A stretch of DNA of 64,000 nt from contig NZ_JAIRBA010000007.1 in NCBI RefSeq assembly GCF_022008365.1, positions 57,972 through 121,971 on the forward strand, read 5' to 3'. Below, in pieces: positions 1 through 9,135 of this stretch. The notes beneath the pieces were generated by a model. The model saw only the letters and a list, made by a program, of their open reading frames with translations, made no database searches and was not told the origin of the DNA. The DNA comes from Aequorivita vitellina. Lineage in GTDB: Bacteria > Bacteroidota > Bacteroidia > Flavobacteriales > Flavobacteriaceae. The translations under genes were made by a program, and so were the position numbers. Every line of letters begins with the position of its first letter. Position 1 is the stretch's first letter.

Positions 1-849
1 ACTCAAGGCGTTAAACGAAAAAATAAGACCTACATTTTTATAGTCGGCCACGTATTTTATGAGCAACTTAAACTTTTGACGGTGGGTGTTCATACTTTCG
101 TTAAAAGACAAGGCATTTCCTAAAAGAAAAAAAATTGTAAGTTTAAAATTACTGCGATTGGCAATATTTACGATCCATTTAAAAGTATCTAACGGATCGC
201 GTTTAAGCCCAATTATAACTTGAGTACGGCTAATAATTTCTCTAAATCTCCCATGAATTAAACTATCAAAATACCCCACAATTGAACGAAAAATACTTTT
301 CTGTTTATAAGCATAGGGTTGTGCGGCCTCAATTACGGGGTGGATTACAATTTTTTTTGATGGAAAGTCAATTTCCGGGAACGTGGTTAAAAGTTTTTCT
401 TTAAAAATATATGCCCAGATATCAACAACGGGTTGATGTAGAAAACCTTCCTTATATGCCAAACTCTCCGATGCCATAAAGCGTCCCATTTCGTCTTTAA
501 CGTGGGGCAAATATTCCTCGTAGCGCGTTAACATAAAAAAGCTAGCTGCAAAAATATCGAACGGCAAAGCACTTGTATTTGAAACCGAAAAGAAACCATA
601 CGTATTACCCCATTTTTTTACTGTAACTTCAATGGCTTCGAGACCCTGCTGATCTAAAAGCCCTTCACTTTGGAAAAAGAGTTCGTTTCCGAGGGGTTTT
701 TTACCATACGAAATTTTGGGACCTGTGTGTGAAATAAACTCCTCAATAACCGAGGAAAACCCTACCTCTATCCCCAAAATACGCAGACAAATATGCTTGA
801 AAATATAGGAAATTCGCGGAGTAAGTTTTTTGGTGTAAATTAAAAGCAT
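1..849 (-). CDS. Polysaccharide deacetylase family protein (N-terminal part, cut by window edge)
   Basis: The frame is open for 283 codons from the ATG at 849 to base 1, so the C-terminal part lies outside the window. The start MLLIYTKKLTPRISYIFK and the later segments LTRYEEYLPHVKDE and DPLDTFKWI resemble a flavobacterial family annotated as polysaccharide deacetylases, in which a family-specific N-terminal region of about 170 residues precedes a NodB-like barrel acting on envelope or exported polysaccharide. No signal peptide is evident. Where I expect the first metal-binding acidic residues, the sequence reads VIEAAQPYAY (see findings). The gene begins 6 nt after the radC stop and is probably cotranscribed with it. 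The enzymatic role is inferred from the family only. Confidence 0.65.
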   Translation of the reverse strand, partial: MLLIYTKKLTPRISYIFKHICLRILGIEVGFSSVIEEFISHTGPKISYGKKPLGNELFFQSEGLLDQQGLEAIEVTVKKWGNTYGFFSVSNTSALPFDIFAASFFMLTRYEEYLPHVKDEMGRFMASESLAYKEGFLHQPVVDIWAYIFKEKLLTTFPEIDFPSKKIVIHPVIEAAQPYAYKQKSIFRSIVGYFDSLIHGRFREIISRTQVIIGLKRDPLDTFKWIVNIANRSNFKLTIFFLLGNALSFNESMNTHRQKFKLLIKYVADYKNVGLIFSFNALS

Positions 850-855
850 AGCAGA

Positions 856-1551
856 TTACAGCATATTTTCATCGGCAAAGCTAAAGTACGCTTTTTCGGT
901 AATAATAAGATGATCCAGCACTTTTATGTCTAAACTATCACCAGCTGTTTTTAGTTTTTTTGTGAGATGAATATCGGCTTGACTAGGTTTTAATGTTCCC
1001 GAAGGATGGTTGTGGGCCAAAATAATGCCAACTGCACCAAGCTGTATGGCTTCCTTAAATGCCAAACGAACATCTACAACCGTTCCCGTTATACCGCCTT
1101 TACTAAGCTGTGCGCTTTTAATAATTTTATTTGAATTGTTTAAGTAAAGAATCCAAAATTCTTCGTGTGGTAGTTCTCCAATTATTGGCTGTACATATTC
1201 AAAAACAGAATTGCTGGAAGTTATTTTTTTGCGCTCCAAAGCTTCACCCGTTCTTCTCCTTCTCCCCAGCTCCATAGCGGCGGCAATACAGATTGCTTTT
1301 GCTTCGCCTATGCCTTTAAACTCCATTAACTCTGATATAGACCGACGGCCTAACTCACTTAAATTATTACTAACCGAGGCCAAGATACGCTGGCTTAATG
1401 ACACGGCACTTTCTTGACGATTTCCGGAACCAATTAATATTGCTATTAATTCGGCATCGCTCAAAGCTATGCGCCCCTTTAGCAACATTTTTTCGCGAGG
1501 GCGATCGTCTTCATTCCAGTTTTTTATGGAAAAGGAGTTATTTTCTTCCAT
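856..1551 (-). CDS. radC: RadC family JAB/MPN-domain protein
   Basis: At 231 residues this is full length for the family. An N-terminal helix-hairpin-helix-like region (about 30-100, with LMEFKGIGEAKA) is followed by an MPN/JAMM metalloprotease-like domain (about 110-230). The metal signature is visible: H180 and H182 in LAHNHPSG, S184, and D193 in PSQAD, with an acidic pair EE near 130. RadC was named for DNA repair, but the function of the family is not settled; it may be a DNA-associated metal-dependent hydrolase. The gene stands alone on its upstream side and is followed 6 nt later by the deacetylase-family gene. Confidence 0.93.
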   Translation of the reverse strand: MEENNSFSIKNWNEDDRPREKMLLKGRIALSDAELIAILIGSGNRQESAVSLSQRILASVSNNLSELGRRSISELMEFKGIGEAKAICIAAAMELGRRRRTGEALERKKITSSNSVFEYVQPIIGELPHEEFWILYLNNSNKIIKSAQLSKGGITGTVVDVRLAFKEAIQLGAVGIILAHNHPSGTLKPSQADIHLTKKLKTAGDSLDIKVLDHLIITEKAYFSFADENML

Positions 1552-1685
1552 ATATTAGGTTTTGAATAAAGATAATAACCTAAAAGGAAACCACATAAAG
1601 TTTTGAAAACAATATTTTTATGTCCGTGGTTTTTAAAATTTATTAAATAAATTTATAACCTGTAATTTTCACTAAAATCTTAGAG

Positions 1686-2126
1686 ATGAAATCACTTTTT
1701 GAACCAGAAACCCATACTGTAATTATAGAAAGAATAAACAAACTTTCAGAAAAAAGTGAACGGCGATGGGGATCGATGAATGTAGCGCAAATGCTTCATC
1801 ACTGCCAGCTCCCTCTAAAAATTTCATTAGGAAAAGGCAATTTAAAAAAGCAGTTTTTTCCACTCGCTTTTCTTTTTAAAAAATCGCTTTACAACGATAA
1901 ACCTTGGCGACAGAATTTACCAACCGCAAAAGCTTTTAAAATTACCGAATCGAAAGATTTTGCCGAAGAAAGAACGATGCTTACCGCACTAATTGATGAA
2001 TTTCACACCAAAAAAAACCAGTCAAAATGGGAACCACACCCCATATTTGGTAAATTTACAGCGCAACAATGGGGGCAAATACAGTATAAACACCTAGATC
2101 ACCATTTAAAGCAGTTTGGCGTGTAG
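1686..2126 (+). CDS. DUF1569 (DinB-like) family protein
   Basis: This is a soluble 146-residue protein. The segments RRWGSMNVAQMLHHCQLPLKISLG and the C-terminal WGQIQYKHLDHHLKQFG are typical of DUF1569, a four-helix-bundle family related to DinB/YfiT metal-binding proteins. Histidines at about 37-38 and near 139-140 sit where DinB-like proteins bind metal. The substrate is unknown; some DinB relatives are thiol-dependent transferases. The gene is a monocistron divergent from radC, and the start at 1686 is the first ATG of the conserved frame. Confidence 0.7.
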   Translation: MKSLFEPETHTVIIERINKLSEKSERRWGSMNVAQMLHHCQLPLKISLGKGNLKKQFFPLAFLFKKSLYNDKPWRQNLPTAKAFKITESKDFAEERTMLTALIDEFHTKKNQSKWEPHPIFGKFTAQQWGQIQYKHLDHHLKQFGV

Positions 2127-2221
2127 CTCGTATTATTGATGAAGTGATTATTGAAGAATTTGAACTCAAGGAAAAAACAGTTTCCTATATTTTTGATTGT
2201 GCGAATAAAACGAATTAACGG

Positions 2222-2587
2222 TTATTTTTCTAAACCTTTTAACCAATCCAAAGCTTTCTGGCGTTCGTGTAGCTCAAAGCCTTTTGTTTTAATACCTGGG
2301 ATAATTAAACTAAAAGCCTCAATAGATTTTTCCAACCATTCTTTGTCAGTAACAATAGCGACGGTTTTAATATCGCTCCAATAATGCAACCCCATTTTAA
2401 AGTCTTCCCACAGGGCTTTCGCGGTGTAGTTTAATTCGTCAATTTCTATAAAAAATTTGATAGTCCCGTGCATAGCTTTGTGTTTTTCCAATAAAGGATT
2501 AAGCAGGTCGTAATCTGCCTTTGTAGTTTTTCCTGAAATTACGATTCCTAAAATATCCTCGGGAATTCCGCTTATCATTGTAAACAT
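2222..2587 (-). CDS. SpoIIAA-like (STAS/SEC14-type) domain protein
   Basis: This is a 121-residue cytoplasmic protein. The pattern GIVISGKTTKADYDLLNPLL, then FFIEIDEL, DFKMGLHYWSDIKTVAIV and KALDWLKGLEK matches the SpoIIAA-like/STAS fold family (formerly DUF3478), found in many bacteria as single-domain proteins of unknown role. There is no Ser phosphorylation motif comparable to SpoIIAA that I can assign. It has no operon partner: DUF1569 is convergent, with about 95 nt between the two stops. Confidence 0.7.
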   Translation of the reverse strand: MFTMISGIPEDILGIVISGKTTKADYDLLNPLLEKHKAMHGTIKFFIEIDELNYTAKALWEDFKMGLHYWSDIKTVAIVTDKEWLEKSIEAFSLIIPGIKTKGFELHERQKALDWLKGLEK

Positions 2588-2814
2588 AATTGTAAAATTT
2601 TAATTAAATTTTCAGAAGAATAAAGTTAAATATTGAAAACCACCTAAACTTCTAAGATTCTGCTAATTAACACATTTTTAAAGGTTTGAAAATTAATTTG
2701 AATTTTATGGAAGTTTACAAAGAGAGACAATGGGTTGGTTAGACATTGCTTTCATTGCTAAGTGTAAAGAAAAACCGCCATTAAACACCTATTTTAAGCC
2801 TAGTTTTAAAAACG

Positions 2815-2866
2815 AAAAAACTGTACTTACAAAATCAAGTTTCCACGATTTAAAGTACAGTTTTTT
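2815..2866 (-). terminator. Intrinsic terminator downstream of tRNA-Arg
   Basis: A perfect 14-bp inverted repeat, aaaaaactgtactt at 2815-2828 and aagtacagtttttt at 2853-2866, encloses a 24-nt loop and ends in a T run on either strand. It lies 10 nt after the 3' end of the tRNA and is probably bidirectional. Confidence 0.7.
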
Positions 2867-2876
2867 CTATTTTTAG

Positions 2877-2950
2877 TGACCGCGAAGGGATTCAAACCCC
2901 CAACCCTCAGAGCCGAAATCTGATGCGCTATTCAGTTGCGCCACGCGGCC
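2877..2950 (-). tRNA. tRNA-Arg (anticodon TCG)
   Basis: Read on the minus strand, the 74 nt fold as a cloverleaf. The acceptor GGCCGCG/CGCGGTC has one G-U pair and discriminator A. The D stem is GCGC/GCGC, the anticodon stem TCAGA/TCTGA with loop TTTCGGC gives anticodon TCG (Arg, codon CGA), and a 5-bp T stem closes the loop TTTGAAT. CCA is not encoded. The D loop AACTGAATA has A at position 19 and the T loop has T at position 56, replacing the usual G19-C56 tertiary pair with A-U (see findings). Confidence 0.93.
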
Positions 2951-2957
2951 ATTATTT

Positions 2958-2993
2958 AGTGTTCAGTGTTCAGTGTTCAGTGTTCAGTGTTCA
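2958..2993. repeat. Heptanucleotide tandem repeat (agtgttc) x5
   Basis: Five exact copies of agtgttc followed by one further a, starting 7 bp beyond the 5' end of the tRNA gene and 66 bp from the yqeY stop. It is the most perfect of several 7-bp-period arrays in the window. Confidence 0.95.
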
Positions 2994-3058
2994 AAAAAAT
3001 ATAATTTGAATTAGTTAAAACAAAATAATTCAATAACATATTAACCAATAACCATGAA

Positions 3059-3508
3059 TTATGAAAGCCTCGACTTCACCACAGTCGAAATAGTTTTTCC
3101 ATCTGCTTTCCCCGCAAGTTTTGCGCTTGCCAAGCCCATAACTTTACCCATATCTGCCATCGATGAGGCTCCAGTTTCGGCAATTATTTGAGCCACTACC
3201 TTGTTTATCTCTTCAATACTTAATTGTTGTGGTAAAAACTGTTCTATTACTTTCGCTTGCGTTAATTCTGGTGCTGCCAAATCTTCTCGCCCCTGCGCTT
3301 TATAAAGTTCGGCGCTATCCTTTCGTTGTTTAACTTGTTTTTGAAGAATTTTTATTTCTTCTGCCTCACTTATTTCTGTTTTTGAACCTGTTTCAGTTTG
3401 TGCCAAAAGCAGGGCAGATTTAACCGAACGTAAAGCCTCTAAAACTTGTGTGTCTTTGGCTTTCATCGCGGCTTTCATCGCCTCCATAACATTTTGCTGT
3501 AAGCTCAT
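3059..3508 (-). CDS. yqeY: YqeY/GatB-tail domain protein
   Basis: This soluble protein of 149 residues is the usual length when started at MSLQQNVMEAMKAAMKAKD. A longer frame to 3553 adds 15 non-conserved residues, so 3508 is preferred. It matches the YqeY family, which corresponds to the C-terminal domain of the amidotransferase subunit GatB and may contact tRNA; its exact role is unknown. Typical segments are EALRSVKSALL, VKQRKDSAELYKAQGREDLA, EQFLPQQLS and MGKVMGLASAKLAGKADGK. It lies downstream of ftsZ but behind a terminator, so it is probably expressed on its own. Confidence 0.9.
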   Translation of the reverse strand: MSLQQNVMEAMKAAMKAKDTQVLEALRSVKSALLLAQTETGSKTEISEAEEIKILQKQVKQRKDSAELYKAQGREDLAAPELTQAKVIEQFLPQQLSIEEINKVVAQIIAETGASSMADMGKVMGLASAKLAGKADGKTISTVVKSRLS

Positions 3509-3603
3509 TTCTGTGGATTTTAATTGCGTACGAAGATACTTAAATCTCGGCAAACTAAAAAGCGTATAAACTTAGTTTTTCTACTTAATATTGTTATAAA
3601 AAT

Positions 3604-3636
3604 AAGCCCCGAATTACAATAATAAATTCGAGGCTT
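3604..3636 (-). terminator. Terminator at the end of the division operon
   Basis: On the minus strand AAGCCTCGAATT (3636-3625) pairs with AATTCGGGGCTT (3615-3604). The single non-Watson-Crick position is U-G only in this orientation, and a TTATTTTTAT tract follows. It lies 24 nt after the ftsZ stop. Confidence 0.8.
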
Positions 3637-3659
3637 TGCATTAAGTGTATAAAAATTTA

Positions 3660-5633
3660 TTAATCCACGTTATCGTGTAAAAAGGAATTATTCCTACGTA
3701 ATTCAATCTCGTCTGCATCGGTATTCACAGAGGTTCGTGAAATATTAGACTCGTTTTTCGTTTCGTTTAAATCAATCCCCATGCGTTTGTAAGCGGGTTG
3801 CTTTTCAATTTCATCAATTCGGGAAGGACTATTTTTGAACTTATAATTGAATTCTTTCATTTTTCGCTTGCGCTCTTCGGCACGGTCACTCAATATTTTT
3901 GATATTGGCGAATTCATCGGGTCTTCTTCTACATTGGTATCGGATGTATCGGTACTTGGTTCTGAAACCGTTCTTTTTTCAAAAACAATTTCCTCATCCA
4001 TATCTTCCGAAGGGCTTATTTTTTTTGGCTTGGCATTGTTTAAATGACTTTCAACTTCTTGATAGTCGTCAAGACTGTAGCGCTTTATTCCGTTTTCCGA
4101 AACTTCGGTAACCGGAACAACTTCTACGTGATCTTTCACCTCTATTTCATCCAGATTAAAGAAAACCTTTTCTTCTTTCTGTTCTTTCTCAGAAGTTTTC
4201 TGAGAATTAGATTTTATAGGAAGATCGAACATTAATATTTGCTCCTCATTCTCAATAGCAGTGCTTTGAGAAGTGCTTGTGGTTTCCTCCTGTTTTTTTG
4301 GAGCTTCTACAATTACGAATTCGTTGACGTTTATTTTATTAACTTCAACTTGGTTAAAATCTTCAATATTTTTCGCTTCAACTTCTTCATAATTAACCGT
4401 TAAGTTTTTCAACAATTCTGAAGTTTTAACATAGCCTTCAAAAGGTTGTTCTTCTTGCAATTCGGTATCATCAAATAAAGTGTGTTTAACTATCGGGGCT
4501 TCATTTTTGGGCTGGGTAGTTAAAGGCTTTTCTGGCAATCTAACGGGACTTGCAGTGGCTTTAGGAGTAAGATCTTGCACGGCCTTTTGTTCGTCTTCTA
4601 AGGTGTGAATTATCTTTTTTGTTTCGGTATTTACTATTTCATTTTGTTGTTCAATGTTAAAACCAGTAGCAATTACGGTAATTGAAATAGAGCCCTCTAA
4701 ATTTTCTTCGTCGCCCACACCCATAATAATATTCGCGCTATGGCCAGCTTCACTTTGAATGTGATCACTTATTTCGCCAATTTCATCAATAGTAATTTCA
4801 TCGGTTCCAGAAACGATAAGCAGCAATACGTTTTTAGCACCTTTTATTTTATTATCGTTGAGCAATGGCGAGTCTAAGGCTCTGCTAATTGCCTCTTTAG
4901 CTCTGTTCGCACCAGAAGCGGTAGCGCTTCCCATAATAGCCGTACCACTATTTGCAAGAACCGTTTTTGCATCCCGAAGGTCAATGTTTTGCGTGTAGTG
5001 ATGTGTTATTACTTCGGCAATTCCACGAGCAGCAGTTGCCAATACTTCATCGGCTTTGGAGAAACCAGCTTTAAATCCGAGATTTCCATAAACCTCTCGC
5101 AATTTATTATTGTTAATTACCACCAAAGAATCTACATTTTTGCGCAATTTTTCAACTCCAATTTGCGCCTGATCGTTACGGGTTTTTCCTTCAAATTGAA
5201 ATGGAATAGTAACAATGCCAACAGTGAGAATGTCCATATCTTTTGCCATTTTGGCAATAATAGGCGCAGCTCCTGTACCCGTACCACCACCCATTCCGGC
5301 TGTAATAAAAATCATTTTGGTATTGGTAGTAAGCATACTGCGAATTTCTTCCATGCTTTCAACGGCAGATTGCTCACCAACGTCGGGATTGGCACCTGCG
5401 CCCAAACCTTCGGTTAAAGAAACCCCTAATTGAATTTTAATTGGCACCGGGCTGTTTTCTAACGCCTGTGAATCTGTATTACAAATTACAAAGTCTACTC
5501 CCTTTATGCCCTGGCTGAACATATGGTTAATGGCATTACTACCTCCACCGCCAACACCGATAACCTTAATCACATTTGATTGGTTCTTCGGCAGGTCGAA
5601 TGAAATGTTATCAAATTCTGTTTTGCTGCTCAT
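3660..5633 (-). CDS. ftsZ: Cell division protein FtsZ
   Basis: This tubulin-like GTPase forms the cytokinetic ring under the membrane. Residues about 20-320 are the conserved core, with the tubulin signature GGGTGTG at 115-121 and VINNNKLREVYG in the adjacent region. The total of 657 residues is far above the roughly 380 of E. coli. The extra 330 residues are an acidic, low-complexity, probably disordered linker, a known feature of Flavobacteriia, and the protein ends RRNNSFLHDNVD, a candidate for the conserved C-terminal peptide contacting FtsA. It is the last gene of the division operon, 80 nt after ftsA, with two small hairpins in that gap and a terminator behind it. Confidence 0.97.
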   Translation of the reverse strand: MSSKTEFDNISFDLPKNQSNVIKVIGVGGGGSNAINHMFSQGIKGVDFVICNTDSQALENSPVPIKIQLGVSLTEGLGAGANPDVGEQSAVESMEEIRSMLTTNTKMIFITAGMGGGTGTGAAPIIAKMAKDMDILTVGIVTIPFQFEGKTRNDQAQIGVEKLRKNVDSLVVINNNKLREVYGNLGFKAGFSKADEVLATAARGIAEVITHHYTQNIDLRDAKTVLANSGTAIMGSATASGANRAKEAISRALDSPLLNDNKIKGAKNVLLLIVSGTDEITIDEIGEISDHIQSEAGHSANIIMGVGDEENLEGSISITVIATGFNIEQQNEIVNTETKKIIHTLEDEQKAVQDLTPKATASPVRLPEKPLTTQPKNEAPIVKHTLFDDTELQEEQPFEGYVKTSELLKNLTVNYEEVEAKNIEDFNQVEVNKINVNEFVIVEAPKKQEETTSTSQSTAIENEEQILMFDLPIKSNSQKTSEKEQKEEKVFFNLDEIEVKDHVEVVPVTEVSENGIKRYSLDDYQEVESHLNNAKPKKISPSEDMDEEIVFEKRTVSEPSTDTSDTNVEEDPMNSPISKILSDRAEERKRKMKEFNYKFKNSPSRIDEIEKQPAYKRMGIDLNETKNESNISRTSVNTDADEIELRRNNSFLHDNVD

Positions 5634-5669
5634 AGTTTTATTTTTTGTTGCAATGTTTTAAAATTTTAT

Positions 5670-5710
5670 CCGATTAATTCATCGGTTTATCCGCGATGCA
5701 TCACACATCG
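5670..5710 (-). promoter_or_regulatory. Tandem small hairpins in the ftsA-ftsZ gap
   Basis: Two short inverted repeats lie in the 80-nt gap: ccgat/atcgg (5670-5674 and 5681-5685) and cgatg/catcg (5694-5698 and 5706-5710). In the transcript they would sit 37 to 77 nt before the ftsZ ATG. They may influence ftsZ translation or mRNA processing, or be incidental. No minus-7 box was found here. Confidence 0.3.
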
Positions 5711-5713
5711 TCG

Positions 5714-7069
5714 TTATTCGGCATTGTCTAAAAATTCTTTAAACCGTTCTGCCCATTTATCAAAAAATCGTTTTGATGATTTCTTTTCTTTGGTAGTTTC
5801 TTCTTCTGCGCCATCGTCGTCCTCTTTCGCTTCAGTTGCTACCGCTTTCTCTTCATCATCTTGCGATTCTTCACCATTTGGAAAACGCTTCATTAAAGAA
5901 GATTTTTCTTTGCTTTCCAAACTATTTAACACCAAGCCTACCGCTGTTGCATACATTGGGCTGGTAGTTTCGGCATCGCTGTCGCCTGCCAAATGCTCGT
6001 TGGGATAACCAATTCGCGTATCCATTCCTGTAATGTATTCTACCAACTGTTTAATATGCTGAAGCTGCGCACCGCCACCGGTTAGCACGATTCCGGCTAT
6101 TAATTTCTTCTTCGGATCTTCATGCCCGTAATTTTTAATTTCCATATAAACCTGCTCAACAATCTCGATAACTCGCGCATGGATTATTTTTGACAAGTTT
6201 TTTAAACTAATTTCTTTTGGTTCTCTTCCGCGTAGTCCAGGAATAGAAACTATTTCGTTGTCTTTATTCTCTCCAGGCCAAGCCGAGCCAAATTTTATTT
6301 TTAAAAGCTCTGCCTGTTTTTCAATAATAGAGCAACCCTCTTTTATATCGTCCGTAATTACATTTCCTCCAAATGGAATTACAGCGGTATGACGAATTAT
6401 ACCGTCTTTAAAAATTGCTAAATCTGTGGTTCCACCTCCAATATCAATAAGTGCTACTCCCGCTTCTTTTTCCTCTTGACTCAAAACTGCTTTAGCCGAA
6501 GCTAACGGCTCTAATGTTATAGCCGAAAGTTCTAAACCAGCGCTTTTAATACATCTGCCCACGTTGCGGATAGAAGATACTTGCCCAACTACCACATGAA
6601 AATTCGCTTCAAGCCGTGCGCCGTACATTCCTATCGGTTCTTTTATTTCTCCTTGACCATCTACTTTAAAATCTTGTGGCAACACGTGTAATATCTCTTC
6701 GCCCGGAAGCATAACTAGTTTGTGTACTTGATTGCACAGTCTATCTATATCCTCTTCTTTTATTACATCTTCGCCATTAGAACGGGTTATGTAATCGCTG
6801 TGTTGCAGACTGCGAATGTGCTGGCCAGCAATGCCAACAACCACTTCCTTTATTTTCATCCCAGAGGAAGTCTCGGCATCTTGCACTGCTTGCTGTATAG
6901 ATTGTATGGTTTGGGTAATATTGTTAACAACCCCCCGGTGTACGCCAAGGCTTTTTGCTTTTCCAATTCCCAACACCTCCATTTTGCCATAATCGTTTTT
7001 TCTACCAATCATAGCAACTATTTTGGTAGTTCCAATATCCAATCCTACAGCAATATTATCGTTTTCCAT
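5714..7069 (-). CDS. ftsA: Cell division protein FtsA
   Basis: This actin-fold ATPase tethers FtsZ to the membrane and recruits later divisome proteins. GLDIGTTKIVAMIG near the N terminus is the phosphate 1 motif, IDIGGGTTDLAIF the phosphate 2 motif, and VLTGGGAQLQ the adenosine motif. After about residue 395 comes an acidic linker (KEDDDGAEEETTKE), then a basic-aromatic amphipathic end, SKRFFDKWAERFKEFL, suitable for membrane binding. I start it at MENDNIAVG (7069): this leaves 4 nt to the ftsQ stop, while the upstream ATG at 7090 would overlap ftsQ and add non-conserved residues. It has 451 residues. Confidence 0.95.
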   Translation of the reverse strand: MENDNIAVGLDIGTTKIVAMIGRKNDYGKMEVLGIGKAKSLGVHRGVVNNITQTIQSIQQAVQDAETSSGMKIKEVVVGIAGQHIRSLQHSDYITRSNGEDVIKEEDIDRLCNQVHKLVMLPGEEILHVLPQDFKVDGQGEIKEPIGMYGARLEANFHVVVGQVSSIRNVGRCIKSAGLELSAITLEPLASAKAVLSQEEKEAGVALIDIGGGTTDLAIFKDGIIRHTAVIPFGGNVITDDIKEGCSIIEKQAELLKIKFGSAWPGENKDNEIVSIPGLRGREPKEISLKNLSKIIHARVIEIVEQVYMEIKNYGHEDPKKKLIAGIVLTGGGAQLQHIKQLVEYITGMDTRIGYPNEHLAGDSDAETTSPMYATAVGLVLNSLESKEKSSLMKRFPNGEESQDDEEKAVATEAKEDDDGAEEETTKEKKSSKRFFDKWAERFKEFLDNAE

Positions 7070-7073
7070 GGCC

Positions 7074-7790
7074 TTACTTTTTAGTGGCAATTACCTGATT
7101 GTCAAACTTCAGATTTACCATTTTGTACTCAAATAGCGTACTGTCTTGTTTTGTTTTTTTATAAAAAGCTTTAAAGTTTTGAAACTTTTGCGCTATGTTT
7201 TCCGGTTGCCCGAATAACACATTAAAATCCATTTTTCGAAGTTCGAATTGTATCGAACCATCTTCAAGCCGGTTTACCCCTATCACGCTTTTTTTCATAA
7301 ATTCATCTTCATCAATTTTTAGCAACAAAGACGTAATTTCATTAAAATAATTTTTAGAGCTGCCCGTAATTATTGGCACCCTTGCCGAGTAAACTGTTGA
7401 TAACGGCATTTTTTTTCCATCAGCATCTATGTAATAATCGGGTGTTGCAGACACCCTACCAATGGGTCTACGCTGCTCAATCTTTGCGCCCAACGTGCCA
7501 TCTACAGACACATAGACCTGAGCATCACGAACCATAGGGTTTTTCTGCAGTCTTTCCTCCATCTCCTTCAAAACTAAAGTTTCTTTGTCTATGCTCGTAA
7601 CCTTAGCATGATTTTGTATCAACAATTTATTAACTGTATCAAAAGTGATAAAAGGGTTATTTTCATCTGTAAAAACAACTTCTATTTTATTGAGTTTTCT
7701 GGCGTTATTCCGCTTATTTGTGAAGCTGAAAAGAAATGCCAGCACCCCTAATAAAATGATAAATTTTATAATTTCAAGACTGCGTTTCAT
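7074..7790 (-). CDS. ftsQ: Cell division protein FtsQ/DivIB-like
   Basis: The 238-residue bitopic inner-membrane protein has a short basic N terminus, one membrane segment (about 9-25, IIKFIILLGVLAFLFSF), then a periplasmic POTRA-like region (about 35-105) and a beta-domain. FtsQ links early and late divisome proteins through FtsB/FtsL. Sequence identity across phyla is low; the call rests on topology and its invariable place between murC and ftsA. Its first 17 nt overlap the end of murC, suggesting translational coupling. Confidence 0.9.
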   Translation of the reverse strand: MKRSLEIIKFIILLGVLAFLFSFTNKRNNARKLNKIEVVFTDENNPFITFDTVNKLLIQNHAKVTSIDKETLVLKEMEERLQKNPMVRDAQVYVSVDGTLGAKIEQRRPIGRVSATPDYYIDADGKKMPLSTVYSARVPIITGSSKNYFNEITSLLLKIDEDEFMKKSVIGVNRLEDGSIQFELRKMDFNVLFGQPENIAQKFQNFKAFYKKTKQDSTLFEYKMVNLKFDNQVIATKK

Positions 7791-9135
7791 TCTTCAATTT
7801 TTTGGTTAAACTATTTACTTCTGCACCAATATCACCAGCCCCTACCAGCAATTTAACTCGGCATTTAGACTTTAATAGAACTTCTGGTAAAGCAGATTTA
7901 AAAACCACTCTTTTATTTTTTGCTTGTATTTGGTTTAAAAGCCATTTTGACGTAATACCTTCAATGGGTTCTTCACGCGCTGGATAGATATCTAAAAGTA
8001 CAACCTCGTCAAATTTGGAAAGGCTTCTTGCAAAACCTTCGGCAAAATCGCGCGTTCTGCTGAAAAGATGTGGCTGAAAAACAATCTGTTTGTGATCGTT
8101 CGGGTACATTTCATCTACCGCTTGAAAAAGTGCCTCAATTTCTGTGGGGTGATGTGCATAATCGTCTATTAAAACCAACGTTTCTGTTTTAATTTTATAC
8201 GAAAAGCGACGTTTTACCCCTTTAAAAGATGCCAACGCTTTGGGCAGACGATCGGTTGGGGAGCCTGCTAAAATCGCCATGCCCAAAGCCATGATGGCAT
8301 TTGTAAGATTATGGTGTCCAGGAAGATGAAAAACTAAATTTTCAATTGTTAAATCCGGTGTTTTTAAGTCGAAAATATATGCGCCATTTTCAATTTTTAC
8401 GTTCTGCGCTTGGTAATCTGCCGTTTCGTCAACTGCAACAGTCATCCCGTCCAACGGAAGATTTTGTTTAATAAAAACATGTTCCTCCTTTTCCACCAAA
8501 CGCGCAAAAGTTCTAAACGCATTTTCTAATTCGGAAGCATCGCCATAAATATCTAAATGATCTGCATCCATTGAAGTAATGCAAGCAATATTTGGTTGTA
8601 ATTGAAGAAACGAGCGATCAAATTCATCGGCTTCTACTACGGTTATTTGTTTTCCATTATAGATGAAATTGGAATTATAATTTTCCGCAATTCCGCCCAA
8701 AAAGGCAGTTACCGGCATATTGCACTCCGCCAATAAATGCCCCAAAATTGCCGAAGTTGTTGTTTTGCCGTGCGTTCCTGCAACTGCCAAACACAGTGTG
8801 TTTTTTGAAACCTCGCCTAAAAGTTGCGCTCTTTTTACAATGGAAAATTCTTCGGAAAAGAAATAATTTAAAATCTTATTTCCCTTCGGAATGGCAGGGG
8901 TGTAAACAACCAAAACATTATTTTTTGAAATAACTTCTTTCTGAATTTCTGAAATTTCATCAATAAAATTCACCTGAATTCCTTCGGCTACCAATTCATC
9001 GGTTAAATCGGTTGGCGTTTTATCGTAACCAAAAACAGCTTTCCCCTGCATATTGAAATAGCGGGCAAGCGCACTCATCCCTATGCCGCCGATGCCGACG
9101 AAGTAAAAGGTTTGTATTTGGTTTACATCTTTCAA
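7774..9135 (-). CDS. murC: UDP-N-acetylmuramate--L-alanine ligase MurC
   Basis: This ATP-dependent cytoplasmic ligase adds L-alanine to UDP-MurNAc in peptidoglycan precursor synthesis. The N-terminal Rossmann-like motif [14 protein letters not shown], the ATP loop [17 protein letters not shown], the central [10 protein letters not shown] and the C-terminal [10 protein letters not shown] are all present. The length of 453 residues is normal. It overlaps murG by 4 nt and ftsQ by 17 nt inside the division operon. Confidence 0.97.
   Translation of the reverse strand: MKDVNQIQTFYFVGIGGIGMSALARYFNMQGKAVFGYDKTPTDLTDELVAEGIQVNFIDEISEIQKEVISKNNVLVVYTPAIPKGNKILNYFFSEEFSIVKRAQLLGEVSKNTLCLAVAGTHGKTTTSAILGHLLAECNMPVTAFLGGIAENYNSNFIYNGKQITVVEADEFDRSFLQLQPNIACITSMDADHLDIYGDASELENAFRTFARLVEKEEHVFIKQNLPLDGMTVAVDETADYQAQNVKIENGAYIFDLKTPDLTIENLVFHLPGHHNLTNAIMALGMAILAGSPTDRLPKALASFKGVKRRFSYKIKTETLVLIDDYAHHPTEIEALFQAVDEMYPNDHKQIVFQPHLFSRTRDFAEGFARSLSKFDEVVLLDIYPAREEPIEGITSKWLLNQIQAKNKRVVFKSALPEVLLKSKCRVKLLVGAGDIGAEVNSLTKKLKNETQS

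Noticed and set aside
2151..2384. 77-codon plus-strand ORF after the DUF1569 gene
   Set aside because: It lies mostly over the SpoIIAA-like gene on the other strand, which has clear family sequence.
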